Positions 14,910-23,454 are shown, counted from the stretch's first letter. The stretch is DNA of 31,280 nt from CAZYWA01 sp964650975 [NCBI: uncultured bacterium] (GCA_964650975.1 CAZYWA010000014.1:1-31280), one strand, 5' to 3'. The notes: generated from the letters alone by a model not told the origin. Numbers and translations: made by a program.

Positions 14910-15710
14910 TCAAAAGATGTCCGGATCGACGTCGACGCTCACCGGGCAATGGTCGGAGCCCTTCACGTCGGGATGGATCGCCGCGCCGCGCACCAGCTCC
15001 ATCGCACCCGGCGAGGCGAGGATGTAATCGATCCGCCAGCCGATGTTCTTCTCGCGTACGCCGAACCGCTGGCTCCACCAGCTGTAGTGCCCGGCTCCCT
15101 TTTCGAAGTGGCGGAAGGTGTCGATCCAGCCCGCGCGCAGCCAGCGCGCGAGCTCCTTCCGTTCGATCTCGGTGAAGCCGCTGGTCTCACGATTCTCCCT
15201 GGGGCGCGCGAGATCGATCTCCTCGTGCGCCGTGTTGAAATCGCCCATCACCAGGATGCGCGCGCCGGTGCGCCGCTCCTCCTCCAGCGTATCGAAGAGC
15301 CTGCGGTAGAAGCGCAGCTTGAACGGGATCCGGCTCAGGTCGCGTTCCTTGCCGTTGCCGTTCGGGAAGTAGCCGTTGACCACGGTGAGCCGGCCGTAGC
15401 GCGCGATCTGCAAGCGCCCTTCGCAATCGAGCGAGCGCACTCCGAGCGCGTCTCGCAGCTCGTCGTGGGGGCGTCGAGCGAGCAGGCCGACGCCGCTATA
15501 TCCGGGGCGCTTCGCGGCCACCCAGTGCGAATGCCAGCCGTGGGCGTCGCGGATCTCCTCCGGTACTTGCTCGGGCGCAGCGCGCACCTCTTGCAGGCCG
15601 ACCACGTGGGCACCGCTCGCGTCCAGCCAGTCGCGAAAGCCCTTCTTCGCGACCGAGCGAATGCCGTTCACGTTCCAGGAGGCGATGCGGAGTGTTTGCT
15701 TGCGTGCCAT
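14910..15710 (-). CDS. Exonuclease III family AP endonuclease
   Basis: The 266-residue product starts at ATG 15710; an ATG at 15761 would add 17 unlikely residues. It carries the full endonuclease/exonuclease/phosphatase set: ASWNVNGIRS (Asn13, Asn15), VVGLQEVRA (Glu41, metal ligand), NGYFPNGN, VMGDFNTAHEEIDLA (Asp/Asn catalytic pair), and the C-terminal GWRIDYILAS and GSDHCPV (Asp-His). It cleaves DNA 5' to abasic sites and trims 3' ends in base excision repair. The 'HEEIDLARP' and 'GYSGVG' segments fit the XthA/ExoA group. It is the first gene of a minus-strand operon and is divergent from the DUF4056 gene, 78 bp away. Confidence 0.95.
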   Translation of the reverse strand: MARKQTLRIASWNVNGIRSVAKKGFRDWLDASGAHVVGLQEVRAAPEQVPEEIRDAHGWHSHWVAAKRPGYSGVGLLARRPHDELRDALGVRSLDCEGRLQIARYGRLTVVNGYFPNGNGKERDLSRIPFKLRFYRRLFDTLEEERRTGARILVMGDFNTAHEEIDLARPRENRETSGFTEIERKELARWLRAGWIDTFRHFEKGAGHYSWWSQRFGVREKNIGWRIDYILASPGAMELVRGAAIHPDVKGSDHCPVSVDVDPDIF

Positions 15711-15788
15711 GAGCGCTCGATCACGTTCTCGCGAAACCTTTTGCAGCCTCGACGGGTCCATCCGATGCGGGCAAGATGGCCCCTCCCG

Positions 15789-17972
15789 ATGAGAAACCGA
15801 CGGCTCCTTCGGTGCGCGCTCGCGGGCGCCGTGTTGCTCACCCTGCTGCCGGCGCTGGCTCGCGCGCTGCCGCCGGCGCCCGCCGATCAGCCGCCGAACC
15901 TGCGCGCGTGCTGCGCGCTCGGCTACAACTTGGCGCCGCGGATCGGCTCGATCGAGTTCCCGATTCGGATCGGGAACGTGTCCGCGGAGCGGCCGTTCGG
16001 CAAGCACAGCTACGCGGGCGCCTTGCGCATCGAGGAGCGGAATTCGCACGTGTATACCTGCCGCGGCGGGTTCATCGACCTGGCGCACGTTCGCGACAAC
16101 GCCGACTGGACCGCGTTCCTGATACCGCGAGTGCGGGCGCTGGTGGGATCGGGGAAGACCCTCGAGCTCCCCGACGAGGCCGGCCAGCGGCGCGTTCGGT
16201 TTCCGGAGCGCGACGTCGGCGCGGACCTCGACCAGCTGAGCGAGTCGCTGGCGCGGCGGATCACGCTCGATCTCTCGGTGTGGCACGAGATCGCGAGCTG
16301 GTACGGCTTCTCGCTGGTGCCGATCTTCCCCGAGCGGCTGTCGGCGTTCTCGCCCGAGGACTTCTACTCGAACGTCATCGGCACCGAGCTGGGCGTGCGT
16401 GCCTACCGCTCGAAGAAGCCCTATGACGACGCGATGGAGGACGAGATCATCGCCGCCACCCAGGCGCTCGATCCGGTGCCGAGCTCGGCCACCAAACGCG
16501 CGTTCCAGATGATCGACGGGCTGTGGTGGGACAGCCGGCGCTTCGTTCCCGACAACGACCTCGTCACCCGCCGCTACCTGAACGTGGGCCCGGTGGTGAT
16601 GCCGTGGCGTGTTCCCGGGGGCGATCGTGAGCTCTGCTCCGGCAAGAACGTGCCCGCCCAGCCGCAGGTGACACCCGACCTCGCGCCGGACGGCGAGCCG
16701 CTTTCGTCCTTCTACCGGTTCGAGGTGGACATCGACCCGAAGACGATCCACGACGAGCCGTTCACGCCGCTCGGAGTCGAGCGCGTCACCGAGCGGGACT
16801 TCGACTGGATCATCGCGGTGGTGCGGAAGCAGATGCGGAACGAGCTCGGTCCCGAGTTCGAGGACCCGGACGCGCCGGCCCAGCGGCACTCGCCCTCCGC
16901 AGCGGCGGTCGCTGGCGACGTCACGAGCACGCCGGCGCCGGCACCGTCGGCCGGATCCGTGGCGTCCGAGAAGGAGGGCCCGGCGTCCGCGGCCTCCCCA
17001 CCGCGGGCCGGGTGCGGCCCATCGGATCCGATCTGCCGGATCCAGATGGAGGGGCGCGTGGCCGGCTTCCACCTCCTCGACCTCAAGGTCACGCTGGGCG
17101 CATCGGTGAGCACCGAATCCACTCTCAGCGAGTCGCGGCTGGCCGGGGGCGGCGAGATTCGCGTGTTCGACGCCGACATTCCGGGCGGCGACATCCGAGC
17201 GCTCATGTTCGACATCGACGACGACCGCGGCCGCCGCGATCTGGTGGCCCGTTTCACCGTGGCCGAATCCGACGCCGTGTGGTTCTGCGAGGATCAGGAA
17301 TCGGGCGAGCTCCACCCGCCGATCGCCGCGTGGTTCCGCCCCTGCAAGAACGAGGGAATCTGGGGCCTGGGAGGGTCGGTCGGCGAGTTCCAGTACGACG
17401 GTGCCACCGGGCGCAGCGCGATCCGCGCGTTCGAGTTCGACGCGGTCGCGAACGCCTTCGGCAACGCCAACTCGCGCGACTACCTCACCCGGCGCCTGCT
17501 TCCCTACCTGGGTCTGAGTCTCGACAGTGTGTGGCCGGGCAACACTCCGGCGGGCCGCGCCGAGATCCGCCCGCGCACCGACGTCTCGCCGCGCGCCGTG
17601 CTCGGCATCCGCGGCCTCACGCGTACCCCGAGCATGCGCTGGGAGCTTCAGGGCTACGCGGGCTACCGCCAGGACGTCTCGGAGGCGCGCGACCTGACCT
17701 TCGAAGGTGGGATGCGCCTCTACCGGCACTTCCCGCTGGGGCTCGCCGACGGCAGCGCGGGCGTCTTCGATCCGGATCCCAGCCAGCCCTCCCACGCCGA
17801 GCCGCACGGCTGGGGTCTCCTGAGCCTCGGGCTCGAGACCGGCTTCAGCTACTGGGCCAAACCGGAGAACCAGATCCAAGGCTGGGTGGGTCCGTTCGTC
17901 TCCGACCGCAATCCACGCTCCTGGCAAGCACTGCTCACCTTCCGCTACCGCCCCGGCGAAATGACGTTCTGA
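15789..17972 (+). CDS. DUF4056 protein with a C-terminal beta-barrel-like domain
   Basis: ATG 15789 gives a clean signal peptide (MRNRRLLRCALAGAVLLTL, predicted cut near ARALPP); ATG 15765 would add 8 residues. Mature positions show the DUF4056 pattern: LRACCALGYNLAPRIGSIEF, GKHSYAGALRIEER, VYTCRGGFIDLAHVRDNADW and WHEIASWYGFS. A Pro/Ala/Ser-rich linker (about residues 370-412) leads to a second region of alternating beta segments (VAGFHLLDLKVTLGAS, WELQGYAGYRQD, GLLSLGLETGFSYWA) that ends in Phe (LLTFRYRPGEMTF), as outer-membrane barrels do. The full protein is 727 residues. Function is unknown; an outer-membrane location is inference. It ends 13 bp before the convergent sirtuin stop. Confidence 0.85.
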   Translation: MRNRRLLRCALAGAVLLTLLPALARALPPAPADQPPNLRACCALGYNLAPRIGSIEFPIRIGNVSAERPFGKHSYAGALRIEERNSHVYTCRGGFIDLAHVRDNADWTAFLIPRVRALVGSGKTLELPDEAGQRRVRFPERDVGADLDQLSESLARRITLDLSVWHEIASWYGFSLVPIFPERLSAFSPEDFYSNVIGTELGVRAYRSKKPYDDAMEDEIIAATQALDPVPSSATKRAFQMIDGLWWDSRRFVPDNDLVTRRYLNVGPVVMPWRVPGGDRELCSGKNVPAQPQVTPDLAPDGEPLSSFYRFEVDIDPKTIHDEPFTPLGVERVTERDFDWIIAVVRKQMRNELGPEFEDPDAPAQRHSPSAAAVAGDVTSTPAPAPSAGSVASEKEGPASAASPPRAGCGPSDPICRIQMEGRVAGFHLLDLKVTLGASVSTESTLSESRLAGGGEIRVFDADIPGGDIRALMFDIDDDRGRRDLVARFTVAESDAVWFCEDQESGELHPPIAAWFRPCKNEGIWGLGGSVGEFQYDGATGRSAIRAFEFDAVANAFGNANSRDYLTRRLLPYLGLSLDSVWPGNTPAGRAEIRPRTDVSPRAVLGIRGLTRTPSMRWELQGYAGYRQDVSEARDLTFEGGMRLYRHFPLGLADGSAGVFDPDPSQPSHAEPHGWGLLSLGLETGFSYWAKPENQIQGWVGPFVSDRNPRSWQALLTFRYRPGEMTF

Positions 17973-17985
17973 GTCGACGAACCCA

Positions 17986-18786
17986 TCAACCGAGGCTCGC
18001 GACGCGACGGGCGAGCTCGGCGAGCGCGACGCCGGACTTCGCGTGCAGGAACACACCGCCGAGCCCGGTGAAATTGTTCTCGTGCGGATTGACGACGATG
18101 ATCCGCCCTCCGCGCCGCCGGCAGGCCGCCGGTAGATCCGCGGCCGGATAGACCATCCCCGACGTGCCGATCACCAACATCAAGTCCGCTTCTTGAGCGA
18201 GCTCCACCGCCTCGTCGAGCCGCTGAACCGCCTCGCCGAAGAGCACCACGTCGATGCGCTGCAGCGCGCCGCACGGCGCGCAGCGCGGTAGTCGCGCGAG
18301 GATCGCGTCGAAGCTCAGGTCGCCGGAAAAGGCACGCTCGAGCCACTGGCGGATGTTGGGCCGGGTGAGCAGCTCGGTGGTCCGGCAGCCGGTGCAGCGC
18401 AGCTGGCGCACGTTGCCGTGCAGCTCGATCACCCTGGTCGAGCCCGCCTCCTGATGGAGGTTGTCGACGTTCTGGGTGATCACGCCGGCCAGCCGGCCGG
18501 CCTGCTCGAGCGCCGCCAGCGCCACGTGCCCCGGGTTGGGCGCCGCGTCCAGCACCGAGCGCAGCGACTCGCGCAGAAAACCGGCGAGCCGCGACGGGTC
18601 CGATCGCAGCAGTGCCAGGATTCCGGGCACCGTTCCGACCTCCTCGGGATCGAACCGCTCCCAGATGCCGCCCGGATCGCGGAAGGTCGCGATGCCGCTC
18701 TCGGCGCTGACGCCGGCGCCGGAGAACGCCACCACCCGCTCCGATTCGGCGATCCATTCGGCGGCGCGATCGTACGGGTCTTGCAC
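17986..18786 (-). CDS. cobB: Sirtuin NAD-dependent deacylase (CobB/Sir2 family)
   Basis: I chose GTG 18786 because GGGAG lies 6 nt upstream; an ATG at 18828 would add 14 residues but has no ribosome binding site and would almost abut the divergent start at 18835. The 266-residue product shows the NAD site GAGVSAESGIATFRD (23-37), TQNVDNLH, catalytic His in IELHGNV, four zinc cysteines (CTGC and CAPC), and the C-terminal VIGTSGMVYPAADLP and VNPHENN. It removes acyl groups from lysines while consuming NAD. The class II/III marks (such as a Tyr/Arg acyl pocket) are not clear, so substrate preference is open. Cytoplasmic; transcribed alone. Confidence 0.94.
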   Translation of the reverse strand: MQDPYDRAAEWIAESERVVAFSGAGVSAESGIATFRDPGGIWERFDPEEVGTVPGILALLRSDPSRLAGFLRESLRSVLDAAPNPGHVALAALEQAGRLAGVITQNVDNLHQEAGSTRVIELHGNVRQLRCTGCRTTELLTRPNIRQWLERAFSGDLSFDAILARLPRCAPCGALQRIDVVLFGEAVQRLDEAVELAQEADLMLVIGTSGMVYPAADLPAACRRRGGRIIVVNPHENNFTGLGGVFLHAKSGVALAELARRVASLG

Positions 18787-18834
18787 CCGAGGCTCCCGGG
18801 AGTGACGTCTCGGCGGCGAGGCTATCATCGTCGC

Positions 18835-19926
18835 ATGAAGCCGGTGCGCGTCGCGCTGATCGGTTGTGGAAATCGCGCCCGCGACTACTACGCGAAGCTG
18901 CTCCGCCTTCTCCCCGGCTTCGACGTGGTGGGCTGCGTGAGTCGCCGCACCGAGAGCGCCGCGCCGCTCGCCGAGCAGCTCACGGCGCCGGTCTTCCGCG
19001 ATCTGGACGAGCTCGCCCGAGCTGCGCGCTTCGACTTCGCGGTGCTGAGCGTCCCGTATCACCAAAACGGCGCGGTCGGCCTCGAGCTGGTCGAGCGTGG
19101 CATCTCGTATCTCGGCGAGACGCCCATCGCGCACCAGCTCGCGGACGGCGACGTGATCGTGCACCGCGCCCGCGAGCGCGGGCTGGTGGTCGGCGTCGCC
19201 GAGCAGTTCCCGAGCTTTCCGATCGAGGCGCTGAAGCGGAGCGCGATCGAGAGTGGTCTCTTCGGAACCATCTTGCACGCGGCGAGCGACTTCGCCGGAC
19301 ACGGCTACCACGGCATGGCCCTGGTGCGCGGTCTGATCGGCCTGGGAGTGCGGCCGGTTCAGGCGCTCGGGATCCAGCGCTCGTTCGCGGTCGCGCCGCA
19401 CTGGTCGCGGATCGAAGGCCGCGCCGGGCGCGATCGCGAGCGCTGGGACTTCGGCACCGTCGAGTTCGCGAACGGCGCCTTCGCGAGCTTCCTCTTCACC
19501 GACCACGGCTACGATTCGCCGCTGCGCTGGCATCGCGAGGTGCGTTTCTTCGGCTCGCGCGGCATGGGCGTGAACGACCGGCTCGCCGTGCTCGATCCCG
19601 ACCGTCGCGAGCCGCTGCCGCTCCCGATCCAGTGGGAAACCGATGAGATCTCGGGGCAGACGGTGGCTCGCGCGCTCTCGGTCGCCGTGTCGGCGCATCT
19701 GGGTGGCGGGCGTGTCGAATGGCGGAACCCGTTTCCCGGGATCGCGCTACGCGACGACGAGATCGCGGTCGCCCAGTGCCTTCACGACATGGCCGAGGCG
19801 GTCACGAACGGAACGCCGCTCCGCCACGACGCCACGCAGGGCGTGCTCGATCAGGAGTGCACCCTCGCCATCGAACGCTCGCACGAACGCGGAGGAGCGC
19901 CGTGTCCGTTCCCGCTCCAGCGCTGA
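18835..19926 (+). CDS. Gfo/Idh/MocA-family oxidoreductase
   Basis: ATG 18835 starts a 363-residue protein. The N-terminal Rossmann fold is plain (VRVALIGCGNRARDYYAKLL, dinucleotide loop), followed by FDFAVLSVPYHQNG and the position normally occupied by E-K-P, here GETPIAHQ (Glu95-Thr96-Pro97). The C-terminal part has the family's open beta-sheet domain (WDFGTVEFANGAFASFLFTD) and a helix ending. Members use NAD(P) to oxidise or reduce sugars, inositols or bilins. The EKP lysine is usually important for catalysis, so this member may have altered chemistry or a non-redox role. It is divergent from the sirtuin with a 48-bp gap. Confidence 0.88.
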   Translation: MKPVRVALIGCGNRARDYYAKLLRLLPGFDVVGCVSRRTESAAPLAEQLTAPVFRDLDELARAARFDFAVLSVPYHQNGAVGLELVERGISYLGETPIAHQLADGDVIVHRARERGLVVGVAEQFPSFPIEALKRSAIESGLFGTILHAASDFAGHGYHGMALVRGLIGLGVRPVQALGIQRSFAVAPHWSRIEGRAGRDRERWDFGTVEFANGAFASFLFTDHGYDSPLRWHREVRFFGSRGMGVNDRLAVLDPDRREPLPLPIQWETDEISGQTVARALSVAVSAHLGGGRVEWRNPFPGIALRDDEIAVAQCLHDMAEAVTNGTPLRHDATQGVLDQECTLAIERSHERGGAPCPFPLQR

Positions 19927-19936
19927 GCAACCTCGC

Positions 19937-19992
19937 CGCGGAATCGTGATCCGCGAGAGGCTACGCCTCGAGCCCGAAATCGGCTCGAATTT
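19937..19992. terminator. Three tandem hairpins between convergent genes
   Basis: Hairpins at 19937-19955 (CGCGGA/TCCGCG), 19957-19969 (GAGGC/GCCTC) and 19969-19987 (CGAGCC/GGCTCG, then AATTT) fall in the gap between the stop at 19926 (+) and the stop at 20067 (-). Their place fits transcription termination from both sides. T tracts are short, so the call is tentative. These stems do not share the GAGGGACC loop. Confidence 0.4.
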
Positions 19993-20066
19993 GCACACCT
20001 AGACCCCGAGCCAGCTCGTCCATGAGCCCTCGCCGATGGTCCCTCAGCGGGGATCGAGGGGCGCGG

Positions 20067-20768
20067 CTAGGCCGTGGTTGGGGCCGACTCGGGGCGAAGG
20101 CGGCGCAGAAAGAGGCGCGCCAGGTGGCCCGGCATCGCGTGAACGGGAGTGGCCCGTGAGGACTCGGGCAGCCGCGCGGCGCAGTAGTTCATGAAGCCCA
20201 CCAGGCTCGAGAACTCGGGGCGCAGGTAGGCGGGCTGTAGGTCGTCGGGCGGGTAATCGAGACGCGCGGCGCGGTCGATCCAGCCGCGGGGCTCGATCAG
20301 CTTCGAGCGGTACTGGTCGGCGTCGGGGACGATGTCGCGCGCGAGCTGGCGCTGGCGACGCCGCTCGGGCGTCGTGCCGTCCTCGATCTCGCGGGTGTAG
20401 CGGCGGAAGCGCTCGAGTCCGTCGGGGACCGTCTGGATGAGCTGGAGGTCGTAGACCGGATAATCGACGTGCAACACGAAGTTGAGGTGCTTGAAGAGAC
20501 CTTCGGGGCTCGCGTCGAGGCCGTGACCGATGCGCAGGTGGTCGATGCCGATCTCCCGTAGCAGAAATGGCTGCCGCACCACCGGATGGCCGAATCGGGC
20601 ACCGCGATAGCGCGCGGCGTCGTTCGCGTCGGGCAGCACCACGTAGAGCACCATCTCCAGCTGACCCTGGAGGAGCTGCCACGAGGTGGGAACGCGCGGG
20701 ATGAGCCCCGCGTCCAGGAACACGCGCAGCCGCTCGCGCGGATCGTGGGAAAGCGCTTCTTTCGCCAT
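20067..20768 (-). CDS. Uncharacterised protein, 233 aa
   Basis: ATG 20768 has GAGG about 8 nt upstream; the open frame to 21008 merely reads through repeat copy 3. The 233-residue product has no signal peptide or membrane span. It begins with short helices (RERLRVFLDAGLIPRVP), then LQGQLEMVLYVVLPDANDAA, a His-rich stretch (HPVVRQPFLLREIGIDHLRIGHG, given in part as DHLRIGHGLD), LNFVLHVDYPVYDLQLIQ, and an Arg-rich helical region. The end is basic. I do not recognise a family. The 'HVDYPVYDLQ' and 'RFRRYTREIEDGTTPER' pieces could serve as probes for homologues. It is a single-gene unit, divergent from the helicase. Confidence 0.75.
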   Translation of the reverse strand: MAKEALSHDPRERLRVFLDAGLIPRVPTSWQLLQGQLEMVLYVVLPDANDAARYRGARFGHPVVRQPFLLREIGIDHLRIGHGLDASPEGLFKHLNFVLHVDYPVYDLQLIQTVPDGLERFRRYTREIEDGTTPERRRQRQLARDIVPDADQYRSKLIEPRGWIDRAARLDYPPDDLQPAYLRPEFSSLVGFMNYCAARLPESSRATPVHAMPGHLARLFLRRLRPESAPTTA

Positions 20769-20830
20769 GCGACCGGACCTCGCAGCGAAAGGGTGCAAGA
20801 ATAGCCCACGATGCCCGCCGCGAAGACGCG

Positions 20831-21008
20831 ATCGATCGCTGGCCACCGAGGGACCGGTGGCCCTCCAAACGAGATGCGCTTTCCGGCCGGTGGCCGCGAT
20901 CGTCCGCTTCGGCTGCGAGGGACCGCAGCCCCAAGGCGGCCATCCATGTCGTTCGGAGGGACGCGATCTCTCGCGTCCGCAGCGTTCGAGCGTGATCGAT
21001 CGATTCAC
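20831..21008 (+). repeat. Modular three-hairpin repeat, copy 3
   Basis: Units lie at 20840-20868 (GGCCACC/GGTGGCC around GAGGGACC, then CTCCAA), 20908-20934 (GGCTGC/GCAGCC around GAGGGACC) and 20952-20980 (TCGGAGGG, then GGACGC/GCGTCC around GATCTCTC, two changes from GGTCCCTC). The linker before the second unit (GCCGCGATCGTCCGCTTCGG) is shared with copies 1 and 2. The distal edge AGCGTTCGAGCGTGATCGAT, continuing CGATTCAC, matches the copy 1 edge. The copy fills most of the 263-bp divergent gap between the 233-residue protein and the helicase. Confidence 0.9.
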
Positions 21009-21031
21009 ACGTGTGCCCCCCCGGGAAACCG

Positions 21032-23227
21032 ATGAAGAGGGACACGCGGGGTTTCGAGGACCGCCGCTCCCCGCACCGGCGACGCGATCCTCGCGATCGG
21101 GCGCGTTCGCCGCGCGACCAGCAGCGCGAGACCGAGCTCGCGGCCCTGCTCGCGAACATCGGCGTCCCCGAGGTCGCGCCCTTCACGGCCGATCCGTTCC
21201 AGCTCGAGGCGCTCGAGGCGATCTGCACCCGCGACGTGATCGTGAGCGCGCCCACCGGCGCGGGGAAGACCTGGATCGCGGTCGAGGCGATCCGCCGTGA
21301 GCTCGAGGCGGGTGGCCGCGCCTGGTACACGTCGCCGCTCAAGGCGCTCTCGAACAGCAAGTACGTCGAGCTCAAGCGCACCTTCGGCGAGGATCGCGTC
21401 GGCATCGTGACCGGTGATCGCCAGGAGAACCTGACCGCGCCGGTCTTGGTGGCGACCGCCGAGATCTACCGCAACCGGCTCTACGACTTCCTGCGCGGCG
21501 AATGCGGCATCGATCACGGGCTGGTGATCTTCGACGAGGCGCACTACCTGGCCGACGTCGATCGCGGCGTGACGTGGGAGGAGGCGCTGATCTTCTCGCC
21601 TCCCACGGTGCGTTGCCTGCTGCTCTCGGCGACCATCGCGAACGCCGAGGAGCTCGCGGCCTGGATGGCAGGCGTGCGCGGCACCGCGGTGCGGATCGTG
21701 TCGACCCGGCATCGTCCGGTGCCGATGGAAGCACTCTTCGTCTACCCCGACGGATACCGCCTCGGCCCGTTCTGGGCGAGCGGCAAGCGCATCCACGAGG
21801 ACGTGCGTCGCGCCGCGAGTGAAGGCAGCGGCGGCAACGCCGGGCGGCGCGGTCCGCGCCGGTTCCGCCGCGGTGTGCTGCCGACCCATCTGGTGTCGCT
21901 TCTCAAGCGCCACGACCTCCTGCCCGCGCTGGTCTTCATGGGCTCGCGCGCCGCGTGCGACGAGGCCGCGGAGGCCTTCGCTCGCCACGGCGGGCGTGTG
22001 AACGCGAACCGCGAGCGGCGCATCCAGGAAGTGCTCGACGAGATCGTGGGAGAGGTTCCCGCGCTCGCCGGTCACCGCCACATGGAAAGTGTGTTGCGCG
22101 CGGGCGCGGCCGCCCACCACGCGGGCCATCATCCGGCGTGGAAGCTGGCGCTCGAGACGCTCATGAGCGAGGGCCTGCTCGACGTGCTCTTCTCCACCAC
22201 CACGATGGCGGCGGGAGTGGACTTCCCGACGCGCTCGGCCTGCATCACCCGCTCGATCGTGTGGGACGGCCGCGACGAGCGGGTGTTCCTCGCCCGCGAG
22301 CTGCAGCAGATGACCGGGCGCGCGGGGCGGCGCGGCAAGGATCGCGTGGGGTTCGCGGTGGTGGTCCCCGGGCCGGCGATGGACGTGGACGAGATCGCCC
22401 ACTCGCTGCGCAGCCAGTCGGAGCCGATCGAGAGCCAGTTCAAGCCCAGCTACACGATGGCGCTCAACCTGCTCGCGGCCTTCGAGCCCAAGCGCGTGCA
22501 GGAGCTGCTCGACAAGAGCTTCGCCCAGTACCAGCGCGCGATCACCATCGGCGAGCTGCGCGGAGAGGCCGACTCTCTCGAGAAGCGCGTGCCCACCAGC
22601 GGCGAGACCCGCGCGGTGGTGCGCCGCCGCCACAAGCACGCCGCGTCGCTGCGCACCGAGGCGGAGCAGCTCGAGGAGGGCTTACGGCGGGCCTTCGAGC
22701 GCTACGTCGCGGTGCTACGCGTGTTCCACTACATCGGCGAGGATGAGCGGCCCACGGCGGACGGCGCCTGGGCGGCGTTGCTGCGCCTCGACCATCCGCT
22801 GCTCCTGGCCGAGGCCATCCGCAGCGGCGCCGTCGCCGCGGACCGCACCGTGGTCGCGATCGCGGCGGGGCTCGCGGGCGGCGATCGCGAGTACAAACGA
22901 AACCTCGAGCTCTCGCCCGAGGTCGAACATGCGATCGTGAGGATGGTGGCGATCGCGCAGCACATCGAGCGCGTCGAGCGAGAGCATGGCGTCGCCGAGA
23001 AGCCCACCGTGAACGTGAGCGCCGCATGGACCATGGACGCGATCGTCGGCGGCCAGGGCTGGCCGGCCGTCGATTGCGACGAGGGCGATCTGGTGCGGCT
23101 CGCGTGGCGCACCGTCGACGTGCTTCGCCAGATCGGCAACCTCATGGACACACACCCACAGCTCGCCTTCGAAGCGCGCCACTGGATGCACCGCCTCCAG
23201 GAAGATCCGACGCTGGTGTTCGAGTAA
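21032..23227 (+). CDS. Ski2/Mtr4-like DExH-box helicase
   Basis: From ATG 21032 (GGGA about 6 nt upstream; GTG 21011 also possible) the product has 731 residues. After a highly basic, Arg-rich N-terminal tail (1-30) come the Q-motif-like FTADPFQLEALE, Walker A SAPTGAGKT (72-80), DEAH (about 168-171), motif III LLLSATIAN, then motifs IV-VI including TTTMAAGVDFPTRS and QMTGRAGRRG. The C-terminal third is helical like the DSHCT/ratchet region of Ski2-like RNA helicases. It should unwind RNA (or nucleic acid) 3'-to-5' using ATP. In bacteria such proteins are found in actinobacteria and some delta-type groups; a role in RNA decay is likely but unproven. A run of seven C lies at 21016-21022, just before the start. 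Confidence 0.93.
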   Translation: MKRDTRGFEDRRSPHRRRDPRDRARSPRDQQRETELAALLANIGVPEVAPFTADPFQLEALEAICTRDVIVSAPTGAGKTWIAVEAIRRELEAGGRAWYTSPLKALSNSKYVELKRTFGEDRVGIVTGDRQENLTAPVLVATAEIYRNRLYDFLRGECGIDHGLVIFDEAHYLADVDRGVTWEEALIFSPPTVRCLLLSATIANAEELAAWMAGVRGTAVRIVSTRHRPVPMEALFVYPDGYRLGPFWASGKRIHEDVRRAASEGSGGNAGRRGPRRFRRGVLPTHLVSLLKRHDLLPALVFMGSRAACDEAAEAFARHGGRVNANRERRIQEVLDEIVGEVPALAGHRHMESVLRAGAAAHHAGHHPAWKLALETLMSEGLLDVLFSTTTMAAGVDFPTRSACITRSIVWDGRDERVFLARELQQMTGRAGRRGKDRVGFAVVVPGPAMDVDEIAHSLRSQSEPIESQFKPSYTMALNLLAAFEPKRVQELLDKSFAQYQRAITIGELRGEADSLEKRVPTSGETRAVVRRRHKHAASLRTEAEQLEEGLRRAFERYVAVLRVFHYIGEDERPTADGAWAALLRLDHPLLLAEAIRSGAVAADRTVVAIAAGLAGGDREYKRNLELSPEVEHAIVRMVAIAQHIERVEREHGVAEKPTVNVSAAWTMDAIVGGQGWPAVDCDEGDLVRLAWRTVDVLRQIGNLMDTHPQLAFEARHWMHRLQEDPTLVFE

Positions 23228-23230
23228 TCC

Positions 23231-23246
23231 GGCGCGATGCCGCGCC
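23231..23246. terminator. GC hairpin after the helicase gene
   Basis: GGCGCG-ATGC-CGCGCC begins 4 bp after the helicase TAA. It has a 6-bp all-GC stem and 4-nt loop but no T tract, so it may act as a weak or Rho-assisted terminator. It also lies 80 bp downstream of the convergent small ORF. Confidence 0.35.
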
Positions 23247-23325
23247 GAGGGGCGCGAGTGGCGGCTCCGGTCGTTCCTCGGCCGTTCGGCGCGAGCAGCG
23301 GCTGAAAACGGCCCGCGCCGCGAGG

Positions 23326-23454
23326 CTACTTGGCATTCGCACGCCGCAGGCGGCTCAGCGGGTCGCCGTGACCAAACGGACGGACGATCTCCAGCGAGGC
23401 GACCGCGAGGAACGAGACTTCGACGACCACGAAGTATCCGAGCAGCAGGCTCAT
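23326..23454 (-). CDS. Small membrane protein, 42 aa
   Basis: ATG 23454 follows AAAGGGAG with 7-nt spacing, a good ribosome binding site. The 43-codon frame ends at TAG 23326-23328. The product begins MSLLLGYFVVVEVSFLAVAS, a single hydrophobic span of about 20 residues, with a Glu within the span (Glu12), then a basic tail (RPFGHGDPLSRLRRANAK). Third positions are mostly G or C, unlike chance frames nearby. It is probably an inner-membrane small protein with the basic tail in the cytoplasm. No family is recognised. It sits alone, convergent to the helicase and divergent from the large ATPase. Confidence 0.6.
   Translation of the reverse strand: MSLLLGYFVVVEVSFLAVASLEIVRPFGHGDPLSRLRRANAK

Noticed and set aside
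14910-18056. Minus-strand open frame of over 1000 codons covering exoA and antisense to the DUF4056 gene
   Set aside because: Only the 15710-14910 part has the exonuclease III domain and codon bias; the rest is an antisense shadow caused by high GC, with a His/Arg/Val-rich composition.
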